DNA of 64,000 nucleotides from Rhizobium sp. SL86 (GTDB taxonomy: Bacteria > Pseudomonadota > Alphaproteobacteria > Rhizobiales > Rhizobiaceae), in NCBI RefSeq assembly GCF_026672545.1, contig NZ_JAPPRJ010000009.1, forward strand, positions 682,001 to 746,000, given 5' to 3'. Made by a program: the position numbers and the translations under genes. Under the pieces are notes generated by a model. That model made no database searches. It saw nothing but the letters and a program-made list of their open reading frames with translations, and had not been told where the DNA came from. The stretch's first letter is position 1. Every line of letters begins with the position of its first letter. Below are positions 1-13,439 of the stretch, piece by piece.

Positions 1-3000
1 GGACCAGGCTCCCGCAGCCGTAATGGCAAATGTGCCATAGCTTCCGGTCGTTGCTGTCTGCACCACGAACGAAGCCTGTCCGGCGTCGGGGTCGGCATTG
101 GTCAGCTTGCCGCTGGCGGTCAACGTTCCATCTTCCTCGACGGAACCGCTGGAAACGCCACTGATGACAGCATTGTCGTTCTTGCCGGCAACGGTGATGC
201 TGGCCACTGCCGTACTGGTTCCGCCCCGCCCGTCGGAAACGGTGAAGGTGAAGGTATCCTCTATCGTTTCCCCGGTAATCAGCGCACCAATGGAGGTGGA
301 TGTCGACGTATCGTACCGCACGCTATCGTAGGTGCCGTTGCTATCCGTATCAAGCAGCGTGACTGTTGCGCCCTTGGTGCTTGTTGCGGATGTCGCGGTA
401 ACGGTCAGAGCGTCGCCATCTGCATCGCTGGCTCCCGCCAGCAGTTTCGAGACGGCAAACGTGGAAACCGTCTCGCTGCTGGGAACCTCCTGAACGCGTT
501 GACCAGTGGCATCAAAGATCTGTGCCTTGATCTGGTTGCCGGCTTCGGCGCTGTACCAGGTCACGACGAAGCCTCCGCTGTCGAGTGCCGTAACGGAGGG
601 GTCGAACTGCGAGCCGGTTATGACGGTGTTGACCAGGATCTCGTTTCCGACCTTGTTGCCGGCGGAATCGAATATCTGGGCCTTGATGCTGTCCGCAGAG
701 GTGTCGACGCTGTCCGTGTCGCTGATCCAGGAAACTACGAATCCACCGTTTGTCAGCGCGGTGATGACGGGCCTTTCCTGAGTTCCGTTTTGGTAGGTGT
801 TGACGAGGAACTCTGTCCCAACCTTCGCACCGGTTGCCGAATAAATTTGTGCTTTGATCGCGCCACCGTTCGTATCCAGGACCGTATCTGAACTGCCCCA
901 GGTAATGACAAATCCGCCATTGGCGAGGCCCGTGACACTGGGTTGTATCTGATCACCAGCCGTGGTCGTGTTGATCAGCAGTTCACTGCCGACCTTCTGT
1001 CCGCTGGCACTGAATATCTGCGCCCGGATGCTGGCACCGCTCGTGTCAACCGTCCCGTCGTAGCTGTACCATGTCACGACGAAATTGCCGTTGGTAAGCG
1101 TCTCGACCTCGGGATCCATCTGGTCATACGCGGTCGTAGTGTTCACGAGGAACTCACCGCCCGATTTGCTGCCGTCGGCGTTATAGATCTGCCCCTTCGT
1201 GCTTGCGCCGAACGTATCGGTAGCATCACTGGTGCTTTGCCAGACAATGACGAATTTTCCGTCTTGCAGTGCCGCAATGCCCTGCCGGGTCTGGTCACCT
1301 GTCGTCACGGTGTTCACAAGGAACTCGGTACCCAGCTTCGACCCATCGGCCGCATAGCGCTGTGCCTTGATGCCGTATCCCGAATTGTCGCTTCCACCGT
1401 CGGTACTCTCCCACGTCACGACAAATCCACCCGTTGTCAGGGCGGCAACCTTTACATATTGCTGGTCGCCGGTCGTTACGCTGTTGACGGCGAATTCACT
1501 CCCGATCTTGTTGCCCACAGCGTCGTAGCGTTGGGCGGCGATATCTCCCACTTTGCTGGAATTGGCATTCTCCCAGGCGATGACGAAGCCGCCGTCGGCA
1601 AGCGTTGCGATGCTTGGCTGGAACTGATAGCCCGTATTGCTGGTGTTGACCCGAAATTCTGTCGTTGACAAGACGGGCGTGATATCGACATTCGTCGCGA
1701 CCGGCGCCGTATTGGATCCGTAGATCGTGACGCTGACGGTTTTGCTGGCTGTTCCGTCGAGTGATGTGACGGTGAACGTATCCGTCAGTTTCGCCGTTCC
1801 AGCAAGAGCCTTCACACTGGCGTTGTTGCTGTCGAGGTTGTAACTCCAGTGTCCCTCCGAATCCGTTGTAAACGTTCCGTACTTGCCCGAAGCGTTGGAT
1901 TGCGCCACGAAACCTGACTGGTCGGCATCCTTGTCGACAATCGTCAGCGTCCCGCTCGTTGAAAGCGAACCGGTCTTGACGACATATCCAGTTGTCCCTC
2001 CCCCGATGACCGGCACATCGTTGGCACCCGAGATTGTGAAGGTGAGTGGCTGGGCCACTGACGTGACCGTGCCGTCATATACCGCCACCTGATAGGTCAC
2101 CGTCAGGGTCTGGCCGGTGGCGAGAAAGTCGAGGTTCGCCGCAGCCGGATCCCAGGTCCAGGCAATTGTCTGCGAAGTTCCGTTGGCAATGGCGCTGCTG
2201 CCGAGAGCGAGTGCGCCTGTTGCAAGAGCAGCCGTCAGCGCTGTCTGCTGTTCTGATGTCAGCGGACCGCCGCTCCAGGCAAGTGCCGGTGATCCGACGA
2301 CTTGCGCAGACAATGCATCACCAAGATCCACATCGCTGATGGTCAAGTTGCCCTTAACCGCCGAGATATTCTGCGCCGCGGCATTTGCTGCTTCCGCGAT
2401 GGCATTGGGTTGAGTGAGCGCAAGCACCGGCGCATCATTGACCGGTTCGACATCGATCGAGATCGTCGCGGGTTGCGATGTCGCACGACCGTCATTGGCG
2501 ACGAACTGAAACGAAGCGCTTCCGTGGAAGTTCGCGTTGGGCACGAACGTGAAGGCACCGGTCGCCGAATCGAAGGCCGTCAAGGTGCCTCCCACGGCAG
2601 AGCCCGCAACTGCGGTGAAGGTCACCGTATCGCCCGCATCCGCATCGATCGCACCGACTGTGCCCGTCAACGCATGGTCCTCGTCAATAGTGACGCTTTG
2701 GCCGATCGCCACGGGCGCGTGGTTCGTGGAAATCACCGTCAACTGAACTTGGTCGGTATTAATCGAAGCTTTCACGCCGATAAGTGCAGTCAAATCTCGA
2801 TAGTCGCCAGCGTACATAAGATCGTCGATTGCGCGAATGACGAGGCCATCCGCCATCGTGCCTGTGAATCCGGGATTCGGAACGAAGGCGATCCTTGTGA
2901 ACGACGCGATAATGAGGGCGTGACTGTCCGAAACGGTCTCAACTGCTTGCCAGGTCTCGCCGTTATTCGATGAGACATACCACTGACCGTTCGCCGTATT

Positions 3001-6000
3001 TGTCCCGACGATGGCGGCGCCGAGGATAGTGCCGTCGTCGCTGACATTGTTGAGACCGCTTCCTCCGACAAAATCGACTAGAGCGGATAGCGAAATTCCA
3101 CCGCCTGTTCCGGGAAGCTCGGTACCCTCCTCCACCGCTATGGCCAAATCGACAGACTGGTCGAGAAGGGGGGCGTCGTTGCTACCGCCTACGTTGATCG
3201 TCAGCGTGCTGCTCGAGGACGCGCCCGGATCGCCTTCCAGGCTATAGGTGATTGTGATCTGCTTACTGACGCTTTGCGGCAGAAGCTGCCACTTCGACCC
3301 TAGCGTAACATTCAGCCTGTTATCTGCTAGGATAGAAACCTGCACATCGTCCGCCGTCAAGCCGTACGGATTGTCCTCAATTGCGATCTCCGTCACGGAT
3401 ACGGTGTTCAACGCGGTCGCATCACGATCGAGCGTGTCATTTTCGAGAACTCTGAATGCGGTTGCCGGAGAATCTTCTGACATGTACGCCATATCGGCCA
3501 CCGTAACCGGCATGTCATTGGTACCATCGATAGTGACGGTCACCGTCTGCGAGTTGGTGCCATCGGCGGAGGTGACGGTGAACGTGTCCGTCAGCGTATC
3601 GCCTAAGCCCAGCGCCTGAACATCGGATTTGTCGTTGTCGAGCGTATAGGTCCAGTGACCGGAGGCATCGACCGTGAAGGTTCCGTATTGGCCTAGGGCG
3701 TTGGTCTGGGGCACGAAACCGGATTCGCCGGCGTCCGGATCAACGATGGTGAGAGTGCCGCTTGCTGAAAGTGTCGTGTCTTCCGTCACCGACCCTGCGA
3801 CGTCACCGCCCAGAACCGGCACGTCATTAACCGGCGCCACCGTGACATTGACCAGAACGGTGTCTGTTCCGCCATGGGCGTCGGACACGACAACCGTAAA
3901 GCTGTCGGCTCCATTGTAGTTGTCAACCGGCGTATAGGTGTACCGACTGCCGGTAAAGGTCACCGTGCCATGCGTCGGCGCGCCGCCGTTGGCAAGCGCA
4001 TAGGTGAGCGCGTCGCCATCGACGTCACCGGCGACAATCGTGCCCGTGACCGCCCTGTCCTCGTCGGTCAACAAGATGAGAGACGAGGTCGCTTCGTCGA
4101 TGGCCGGCACGTCGTTGGTACCATCGATAGTGATGGTCACCGTCTTCGAAGCAGTGCCATCGGCGGAGGTGACGGTAAACGTGTCCGACAGCGTATGGCC
4201 CTCGCCCAGTGCCTGGACGTCGGATTTGTCGTTGTCGAGCGTATAGGTCCAGTGACCGGAGGCATCGACGGTGAAGGTTCCGTAGTGGCCTGACGCGTTG
4301 GTCTGAGGCACGAAACTGGACTCGCCGGCGTCTGGATCGACGATGGTGAGAGTGCCGCTTGCTGAAAGTGTCGTGTCTTCCTTCACCGAACCTGCGACGT
4401 CGCCACCCAGAACCGGCACGTCATTAACCGGCGCCACCGTGACATTGACCAGAACGGTGTCTGTTCCGCCATGGGCGTCGGACACGACAACCGTAAAGCT
4501 GTCGGCTCCATTGTAGTTGTCAACCGGCGTATAGGTGTACCGACTGCCGGTAAAGGTCACCGTGCCATGCGCCGGAGCGCTGCCGGTCGCAAGTGCATAG
4601 GTGAGTGTGTCACCATCGACGTCCTCGGCGACAATTGAGCCGGTCACGGCCTTGTCTTCGTCAGTCGCGGCACTGAGCGTCGAGGTCGCTTCGTTGATGA
4701 CCGGATCGTGATTGACATGATTGACGGTCACGGAGACGGTATCGGTTGCGGCGGAATAGCCCGTCGTCCAGCCATTGGTCGTGGTGTTCCAATAGCTACC
4801 ATAGGTGGCGCCATTGCCGTCCCAGGCACGGAGGGTCAAACCAGCGTCCACCGTTCCGCTGAAACCCGCCGCCGGCACGAAGACAAGCCGGTCCTGCCCG
4901 CGCAGGATCATCGCATGACTGTCCGACACCGTTCCCAGCGCCTTCCAGGCAGTCCAGCCGCCATTAGTGTCATCATAGGTCGAGATGTACCACGTTCCAT
5001 GACTGGTATCGGCGCCGACAATAGCGATACCGGTCACGAAGCTGTCGTCGGTGACATTCTCAGGCCCGCCGGTCCCAACCCGGCTGACAAGGCTGGACAC
5101 GAGGATGCCGCCGCCGACACGGGGCAAAGTCGAGCCCTCGTCCAAGACGATGGAGAGATCCATGTCCGCATTGAGGACGGGGGCGTCGTTGCGGCCCAGA
5201 ACCGTAAGCTGAAGCTGGTTGGTGGAGTAGTCGCCATTGTCGCCATTGAGACGATAGGTGATGGTTACAGGAATCTGCTCCCCATTCCACATCTTTTGCC
5301 AGCCAGCACCCGTGAGCGCCACCTGGATCCGATTGTCGGCGGTCACCGTCACGGAAAGATCAGACGCCGTCAGTCCGTAGCTGTTGCTATAAACAGCGAC
5401 ATTGCCGATGGTGACGGTGTTGAGCGCGCCCGCATCCTTGTCGAGCGTATCGGTGGCCAGCACATCGAACGAGGTCGCCGCGGCGTCTTCCGTCATCGTG
5501 CCACTATCGGCGAGCGCGAGCGGCTTGTCGTCGGTCCCGGTGATGGTGAAGGCAAGGGTCTTTGTCGCGGAGGCACCATGACCGTCGCCGACGGTTATGT
5601 CGTAGCTGACCGTCAGTGTCTGGCCTTTCGCCAGAAAATCCAGGTTTGCCGCCATCGGGTCCCAGGTCCAGCCAATCGTCTGCGTTGCGCCGTTGGCCGT
5701 CACCGGATCGCCGAAGGTCAGCGTTCCATCGGCGAGAGCCGCCGTCAGCGCGGCCACTTGCGCGCTCGTCAGAGGGCCGCCGCTCCAGGAAAGTGTCTGC
5801 GTTCCGGCGCTTGCCGTCAGAAGATCGCCGATATCGGCATCCGACACCGTCAGATTGCCGGTTACCGCAGCGATGTCCTGCGCCGAGGCATTCGCCGCCT
5901 CCGCAATCGAGCCCGGCTGCGGGAGCGTCAGAACGGGGGTATCGTTGACCGCCTCGACGGTCACGGTCACCGTATCACTTGCGACTGAGAAGGCGGTGGA

Positions 6001-9000
6001 GCCACCCGTGGCACCAGCGACGGTGAGATCGACCGTGTCTCCGGGCGTTCCAAAGCTGCGATCCCAGGCATGGAATGTCAGCGCGGCATCACCCGTACCG
6101 GAATAGTTGGCAGCAGGCTGGAAGTAGAGCCGATAGTCAGAAGAGAGCAGCAGCGCCTTGCTCTCCGACGCGGAAGTGATCTTTATCCAGGTCGTGCCGT
6201 TGTCGAGCGACCAGTACCAGGTGCCGTGATCGCTATTAATGCCCGACAAGGCGATCCCGCTAGCCGCAAACAGATCCGCATCCGAGACATTGTCGAGAGC
6301 GCCGCCACTCGTGGCAGGATCGATGATATCAGAGACCAGGAAACCGACGGCACCATGCGGCGCACCGGCATCCTCCGTGATGGTGACGCTCAGATCGGCG
6401 GAGGCATCCAGCACCGGAGCGTCATTGATGCCTGTCACCGTGACATCCAGGGTGCCTCCGACGCTCCCATGGTCGCCCTCAATGCTGTAGCTTACCTTCA
6501 GCACCATCGAGGCGCCTTTCGGCAGCTTCTGCCAGTCGGAACCGAGGAGTTCCACCAACAGTTTGTTGTCCTGATTGAAGCTCACTCGGACATCGTTGGC
6601 GTCGATCCCATAATAGGTCGGACCAACAACGCTAACCCCGCTGATCGACAATGCATTGCTCGCCCCCGCATCCTTGTCGAGCGTGTCGTTGACCAGAACG
6701 TCAAAAATCTGAGACACCGTATCCTCGGTCATCGTGCCCTTATCGGCCACCACAATCGGCACGTCGTCTGTCCCTGTGATCGTGAAGCGGATCTCTGCTG
6801 GTGTCGTTGCCGTGCCATCCGAGACGCCATAGCGGACCGTGAGCTCCGTCGTCTGGCCTGCCGCCAGCGACTGGTAGGCCGACACACTCGGATCAAGCCG
6901 GAAGCTCTGGCTTGCCACATCGAAGCTGACGCCGGCCGGAAGTTCGGACGGTGCCACCACCGACAGAACCGTCCCGGCATCCACATCCGAGGCATTGGCG
7001 AGCGCATTGACCGAGACCACCGCGCCGTCTTCCGTCGCAGAACCCAGCACCGCACCGCTCACCACAGGCGCATCATTCGTGCCGGTCACCGTGAAGCGCA
7101 CCTCTGCCGGGGTCGTTGCCGTGCCGTCGGAGATGCCATAGCGGACCGTGAGCTCCGTCGTCTGGCCTGCCGCCAGCGACTGGTAGGCCGACACAGTCGG
7201 ATCAAGCCGGAAGCTCTGCGTGCCCACGTCGAAGCTGACACCGGACGGAAGTTCGGACGGTGCCACCACCGACAGAACCGTCCCGGCATCCACATCCGAC
7301 GCATTCGCCAGCGCATTGACCGAAACGGTTGCGCCGTCCTCCGCAGCAGACCCCAGAACCGCACCCGTCACCACCGGCGCATCGTTGACGTTGCCGACGG
7401 TAAAGGTGATCGTCTGGACGGCAGCACCGGCCCCGTCGCGCGCCGTCAGCGTCACCTTGAATGATCCGACATCACCATTCGCCGGCGTGCCGGAGAAGGT
7501 GCGCGTCGCCGTATCAAAGGACAGCCAGGCCGCCAGGCCAGAGGCCTCAAAGCTCAGAACGTCACCCGCATCCACATCCGTGAAGGCATCTTCGGGAACC
7601 ACATAGCTGAAGGCAGAACCTTCTTCCGCCGTCTGGCTCACATGATCCGCAGTCACCACCGGCGCATCATTCGTGCCGGTCACCGTGAAGCGCACCTCTG
7701 CCGGTGTCGTTGCCGTGCCGTCGGAGACGCCATAGCGGACCGTGACCTCCGTCGTCTGGCCCGCCGCCAGCGACTGGTAGGCCGACACACTCGGATCAAG
7801 CCGGAAGCTCTGGCTTGCCACATCGAAGCTGACGCCGGCCGGAAGTTCGGACGGTGCCACCACCGACAGAACCGTCCCGGCATCCACATCCGACGCATTC
7901 GCCAGCGCATTGACCGAAACGGTTGCGCCGTCCTCCGCAGCAGACCCCAGAACCGCACCCGTCACCACCGGCGCATCGTTGACGTTGCCGACGGTAAAGG
8001 TGATCGTCTGGACGGCAGCACCGGCCCCGTCGCGCGCCGTCAGCGTCACCTTGAATGATCCGACATCACCATTCGCCGGCGTGCCGGAGAAGGTGCGCGT
8101 CGCCGTATCAAAGGACAGCCAGGCCGCCAGGCCAGAGGCCTCAAAGCTCAGAACGTCACCCGCATCCACATCCGTGAAGGCATCTTCGGGAACCACATAG
8201 CTGAAGGCAGAACCTTCTTCCGCCGTCTGGCTCACATGATCCGCAGTCACCACCGGCGCATCATTCGTGCCGGTCACCGTGAAGCGCACCTCTGCCGGGC
8301 TCGTTGCCGTGCCATCCGAGACGCCATAGCGGACCGTGACCTCCGTCGTCTGGCCTGCCGCCAGCGACTGGTAGGCCGACACAGTCGGATCGAGCCGGAA
8401 GCTCTGCGTGCCCACGTCGAAGCTGACACCGGACGGAAGTTCGGACGGTGCCACCACCGACAGAACCGTCCCGGCATCCACATCCGACGCATTGGCGAGC
8501 GCATTGACCGAGACCACCGCGCCGTCTTCCGTCGCAGAACCCAGCACCGCACCGCTCACCACAGGCGCATCATTCGTGCCGGTCACCGTGAAGCGCACCT
8601 CTGCCGGTGTCGTTGCCGTGCCATCCGAGACGCCGTAGCGGACGGTGACCTCTGTCGTCTGGCCCGCCGCCAGCGACTGGTAGGCCGACACAGTCGGATC
8701 GAGCCGGAAGCTCTGCGTGCCCACGTCGAAGCTGACACCGGACGGAAGTTCAGACGGTGCCACCACCGACAGAACCGTCCCGGCATCCACATCCGAGGCA
8801 TTGGCGAGCGCATTGACCGAGACCACCGCGCCGTCTTCCGTCGCAGAACCCAGCACCGCACCGCTCACCACAGGCGCATCATTCGTGCCGGTCACCGTGA
8901 AGCGCACCTCTGCCGGTGTCGTTGCCGTGCCGTCGGAGACGCCATAGCGGACCGTGACCTCCGTCGTCTGGCCTGCCGCCAGCGACTGGTAGGCCGACAT

Positions 9001-12000
9001 AGTCGGATCAAGCCGGAAGCTCTGCGTGCCCACGTCGAAGCTGACACCGGACGGAAGTTCGGACGGTGCCACCACCGACAGAACCGTCCCGGCATCCACA
9101 TCCGAGGCATTGGCGAGCGCATTGACCGAGACCACCGCGCCGTCTTCCGTCGCAGAACCCAGCACCGCACCGCTCACCACAGGCGCATCATTCGTGCCGG
9201 TCACCGTGAAGCGCACCTCTGCCGGTGTCGTTGCCGTGCCATCCGAGACGCCGTAGCGGACGGTGACCTCTGTCGTCTGGCCCGCCGCCAGCGACTGGTA
9301 GGCCGACACACTCGGATCAAGCCGGAAGCTCTGGCTTGCCACATCGAAGCTGACGCCGGCCGGAAGTTCGGACGGTGCCACCACCGACAGAACCGTCCCG
9401 GCATCCACATCCGAGGCATTGGCGAGCGCATTGACCGAGACCACCGCGCCGTCTTCCGTCGCAGAACCCAGCACCGCATCGCTCACCACCGGCGCATCAT
9501 TCGTGCCGGTCACCGTGAAGCGCACCTCTGCCGGGCTCGTTGCCGTGCCATCCGAGACGCCATAGCGGACCGTGACCTCCGTCGTCTGGCCTGCCGCCAG
9601 CGACTGGTAGGCCGACACAGTCGGATCGAGCCGGAAGCTCTGCGTGCCCACGTCGAAGCTGACACCGGACGGAAGTTCGGACGGTGCCACCACCGACAGA
9701 ACCGTCCCGGCATCCACATCCGACGCATTGGCGAGCGCATTGACCGAGACCACCGCGCCGTCTTCCGTCGCAGAACCCAGCACCGCACCGCTCACCACAG
9801 GCGCATCATTCGTGCCGGTCACCGTGAAGCGCACCTCTGCCGGTGTCGTTGCCGTGCCATCCGAGACGCCGTAGCGGACGGTGACCTCTATCGTCTGGCC
9901 TGCCGCCAGCGACTGGTAGGCCGACACACTCGGATCGAGCCGGAAGCTCTGCGTGCCCACGTCGAAGCTGACACCGGACGGAAGTTCGGACGGTGCCACC
10001 ACCGACAGAACCGTCCCGGCATCCACATCCGAGGCATTGGCGAGCGCATTGACCGAGACCACCGCGCCGTCTTCCGTCGCAGAACCCAGCACCGCACCGC
10101 TCACCACAGGCGCATCATTCGTGCCGGTCACCGTGAAGCGCACCTCTGCCGGTGTCGTTGCCGTGCCATCCGAGACGCCGTAGCGGACGGTGACCTCTAT
10201 CGTCTGGCCTGCCGCCAGCGACTGGTAGGCCGACACACTCGGATCAAGCCGGAAGCTCTGGCTTGCCACGTCGAAGCTGACACCGGACGGAAGTTCGGAC
10301 GGTGCCACCACCGACAGAACCGTCCCGGCATCCACATCCGAGGCATTGGCGAGCGCATTGACCGAGACCACCGCGCCGTCTTCCGTCGCAGAACCCAGCA
10401 CCGCACCGCTCACCACAGGCGCATCATTCGTGCCGGTCACCGTGAAGCGCACCTCTGCCGGTGTCGTTGCCGTGCCATCCGAGACGCCGTAGCGGACGGT
10501 GACCTCTGTCGTCTGGCCCGCCGCCAGCGACTGGTAGGCCGACACACTCGGATCAAGCCGGAAGCTCTGGCTTGCCACATCGAAGCTGACGCCGGCCGGA
10601 AGTTCGGACGGTGCCACCACCGACAGAACCGTCCCGGCATCCACATCCGAGGCATTGGCGAGCGCATTGACCGAGACCACCGCGCCGTCTTCCGTCGCAG
10701 AACCCAGCACCGCATCGCTCACCACAGGCGCATCATTCGTGCCGGTCACCGTGAAGCGCACCTCTGCCGGTGTCGTTGCCGTGCCATCCGAGACGCCGTA
10801 GCGGACGGTGACCTCTGTCGTCTGGCCCGCCGCCAGCGACTGGTAGGCCGACACACTCGGATCAAGCCGGAAGCTCTGCGTGCCCACGTCGAAGCTGACA
10901 CCGGACGGAAGTTCGGACGGTGCCACCACCGACAGAACCGTCCCGGCATCCACATCCGAGGCATTGGCGAGCGCATTCATCGAAACGGTTGCGCCGTCTT
11001 CCGCAGCAGAACCCAGCACCGCATCGCTCACCACAGGCGCATCATTCGTGCCGGTCACCGTGAAGCGCACCTCTGCCGGTGTCGTTGCCGTGCCATCCGA
11101 GACGCCGTAGCGGACGGTGACCTCCGTCGTCTGGCCTGCCGCCAGCGACTGGTAGGCCGACACACTCGGATCAAGCCGGAAGCTCTGGCTTGCCACGTCG
11201 AAGCTGACACCGGACGGAAGTTCGGACGGTGCCACCACCGACAGAACCGTCCCGGCATCCACATCCGAGGCATTGGCGAGCGCATTGACCGAGACCACCG
11301 CGCCGTCTTCCGTCGCAGAACCCAGCACCGCACCGCTCACCACAGGCGCATCATTCGTGCCGGTCACCGTGAAGCGCACCTCTGCCGGTGTCGTTGCCGT
11401 GCCATCCGAGACGCCGTAGCGGACGGTGACCTCTATCGTCTGGCCTGCCGCCAGCGACTGGTAGGCCGACACACTCGGATCAAGCCGGAAGCTCTGCGTG
11501 CCCACGTCGAAGCTGACACCGGACGGAAGTTCGGACGGTGCCACCACCGACAGAACCGTCCCGGCATCCACATCCGAGGCATTGGCGAGCGCATTGACCG
11601 AGACCACCGCGCCGTCTTCCGCAGCAGAACCCAGCACCGCATCGCTCACCACAGGCGCATCATTCGTGCCGGTCACCGTGAAGCGCACCTCTGCCGGTGT
11701 CGTTGCCGTGCCATCCGAGACGCCGTAGCGGACGGTGACCTCCGTCGTCTGGCCTGCCGCCAGCGACTGGTAGGCCGACACACTCGGATCAAGCCGGAAG
11801 CTCTGGCTTGCCACGTCGAAGCTGACACCGGACGGAAGTTCGGACGGTGCCACCACCGACAGAACCGTCCCGGCATCCACATCCGAGGCATTGGCGAGCG
11901 CATTGACCGAGACCACCGCGCCGTCTTCCGTCGCAGAACCCAGCACCGCACCGCTCACCACAGGCGCATCATTCGTGCCGGTCACCGTGAAGCGCACCTC

Positions 12001-13360
12001 TGCCGGTGTCGTTGCCGTGCCATCCGAGACGCCGTAAGCGGACGGTGACCTCTATCGTCTGGCCTGCCGCCAGCGACTGGTAGGCCGACACACTCGGATC
12101 AAGCCGGAAGCTCTGCGTGCCCACGTCGAAGCTGACACCGGACGGAAGTTCGGACGGTGCCACCACCGACAGAACCGTCCCGGCATCCACATCCGAGGCA
12201 TTGGCGAGCGCATTGACCGAGACCACCGCGCCGTCTTCCGTCGCAGAACCCAGCACCGCACCGCTCACCACAGGCGCATCATTCGTGCCGGTCACCGTGA
12301 AGCGCACCTCTGCCGGTGTCGTTGCCGTGCCATCCGAGACGCCGTAGCGGACGGTGACCTCTATCGTCTGGCCTGCCGCCAGCGACTGGTAGGCCGACAC
12401 ACTCGGATCAAGCCGGAAGCTCTGGCTTGCCACGTCGAAGCTGACACCGGACGGAAGTTCGGACGGTGCCACCACCGACAGAACCGTCCCGGCATCCACA
12501 TCCGAGGCATTGGCGAGCGCATTGACCGAGACCACCGCGCCGTCTTCCGTCGCAGAACCCAGCACCGCACCGCTCACCACAGGCGCATCATTCGTGCCGG
12601 TGATTGCAACGGTGACCGTTTGCGATGCTGTACCATCGGCAGAAAGCACGACAAAACTCTCGGTGAGGTTCTGGCCGGCGCCGAGCGCCTGGACTTCGGT
12701 GCGGCCGTTGTCGAGCACGTAGGACCAGCTTCCGTCGCTGAGCAGGGTGAACCGTCCGTAGAGACCGGCTTGATCCGCCTGTGCCACAAAGAGGGACTGC
12801 CCGTCATCGGCGTCGCTGATCGTTAGCGTGCCGGATATTGTCGGGGTCAGATCTTCGACCACAGTCCTACGCGCCGTACCGGCGATCACGGGGACGGCGT
12901 TCTGAACAAGGGTGCTCTCCCCCGCGCGTGTGCCGTCGCCGTTGACCAGAAGACCGGCGCCGGTCTGGATCAATGCGCTTTCAAACCCCGTTGCTATGGG
13001 CTGGCCGAACGTGTCGACGGACGTACCGGCAGATTGATAGGTCCACCCCAGAAGGCCGCTCATCGAACCGGACGTATCGTCAGACTGATCACCTCCGAGC
13101 GAAGCGGTTTCGACCGCGTTCGGATCAATCATCGGCTCCATTTGCTGGAGTTGATCAAGGGGGATGCCTGCCAGGACCACCTCGCCGTCAGAGAAGACGA
13201 GAACGAGCGTGCCATCTGCACTGATCGATGCCCCCTTCAACCCGTCGATCTGATCGATGCTGACAACGGTTCCTGGCGCGTAAGCGAGCCGGTCATTCCC
13301 ACCCAGAGTGATGATTTCGGCGGTGCCATCGGCATGGACGATCTTGAGACGAAGCGACAT
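1..13360 (-). CDS. Giant repetitive type I secreted adhesin (VCBS/cadherin-like), 3' end outside window, frameshifted
   Basis: A BapA/LapA-like surface adhesin read from 13360 leftwards through position 1 with no stop in its proper frame, giving about 4,450 codons inside the window. The start is the ATG at 13360, preceded by AAGGAGAG; an in-frame upstream codon at 13399 has no such site. Order from the N-terminus: about 130 residues with a 'VHADGTAEIITLGG' type prefix; a VCBS repeat; 14 tandem 103-residue cadherin-like units ending in 'GTNDAPVVSGAVLG'; two composite cadherin plus dystroglycan-type units; several larger VCBS blocks; about seven 57-residue beta repeats near 500-1690; then more VCBS. 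VCBS and cadherin-like domains usually bind calcium in secreted adhesins. It lies 80 bp downstream of a TolC gene, probably co-transcribed. An extra A at 12036/12037 shifts the frame, and as written translation would stop at 11969 after 463 residues. No RTX C-terminal signal is visible because the gene runs off the edge. Confidence 0.88.
490..1690 (-). repeat. About seven tandem ~171-bp beta-repeat units in the adhesin gene
   Basis: On the coding strand a motif of the type 'GGFVVTW...IKAQIF...GxEFLVNT' recurs roughly every 171 bp (57 residues). Such units are frequent in alphaproteobacterial calcium-binding secreted proteins and probably form a beta-propeller or beta-solenoid. They are more divergent than the 309-bp units, so this part is older or under less homogenisation. 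Confidence 0.75.
7067..8254 (-). repeat. Two 594-bp composite repeats (cadherin-like unit plus dystroglycan-type unit)
   Basis: Two almost identical 594-bp segments (7067-7660 and 7661-8254) each join one 309-bp cadherin-like unit to a 285-bp unit encoding a dystroglycan-type cadherin-like module ('DVDAGDVLSFEASGLAAWL'). One more 309-bp unit follows at 6758-7066, for 17 units of this type in all. Every repeat length is a multiple of three, so gain or loss keeps the frame. Confidence 0.9.
8255..12581 (-). repeat. 14 tandem 309-bp repeats in the adhesin gene
   Basis: An anchor sequence (GGCGCATCATTCGTGCCGG on the plus strand) recurs at 8255, 8564 and then every 309 bp up to 12582, with one interval of 310 bp. 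Each unit encodes 103 residues. The units differ by few substitutions, mostly alternative blocks shuffled between copies ('DVASQSF' versus 'DVGTQSF'), which suggests recent homogenisation by recombination. The array is a likely site of copy-number change. Confidence 0.95.
12031..12040 (-). other. Single-base insertion breaking the adhesin frame
   Basis: All sister repeat units read GCCGTAGCGG here, but this copy reads GCCGTAAGCG. The extra A makes this repeat 310 bp instead of 309 and moves the coding frame by one. Both flanking frames are otherwise open, so this is either a sequencing or assembly error in a near-identical repeat array, or a genuine OFF mutation. Confidence 0.9.
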
Positions 13361-13439
13361 GATCTCTCCTTGCGGCGCCTCCACGGGTCGCCTGCTCATG
13401 CGGAAGGTTCGTTTTTGTGTGTCGTTCTGGCGACGGTCG

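Noticed and set aside
4708..7464. Long plus-strand open frames over the adhesin gene
   Set aside because: Low-complexity Arg/Asp-rich translations opposite VCBS and cadherin repeats; the minus strand is the coding one.
8236..12048. 1270-codon plus-strand open frame rich in Arg and His (repeats of 'HHRRIIRAGHREAHLC')
   Set aside because: It is the antisense shadow of the adhesin repeats. Unit lengths are multiples of three, so any frame without a stop in one unit stays open through all of them. The minus strand gives clear cadherin-like domains.
8255..12581. CRISPR-like regular repeats
   Set aside because: The regular spacing comes from 309-bp coding repeats with no short palindromic repeats or unique spacers.
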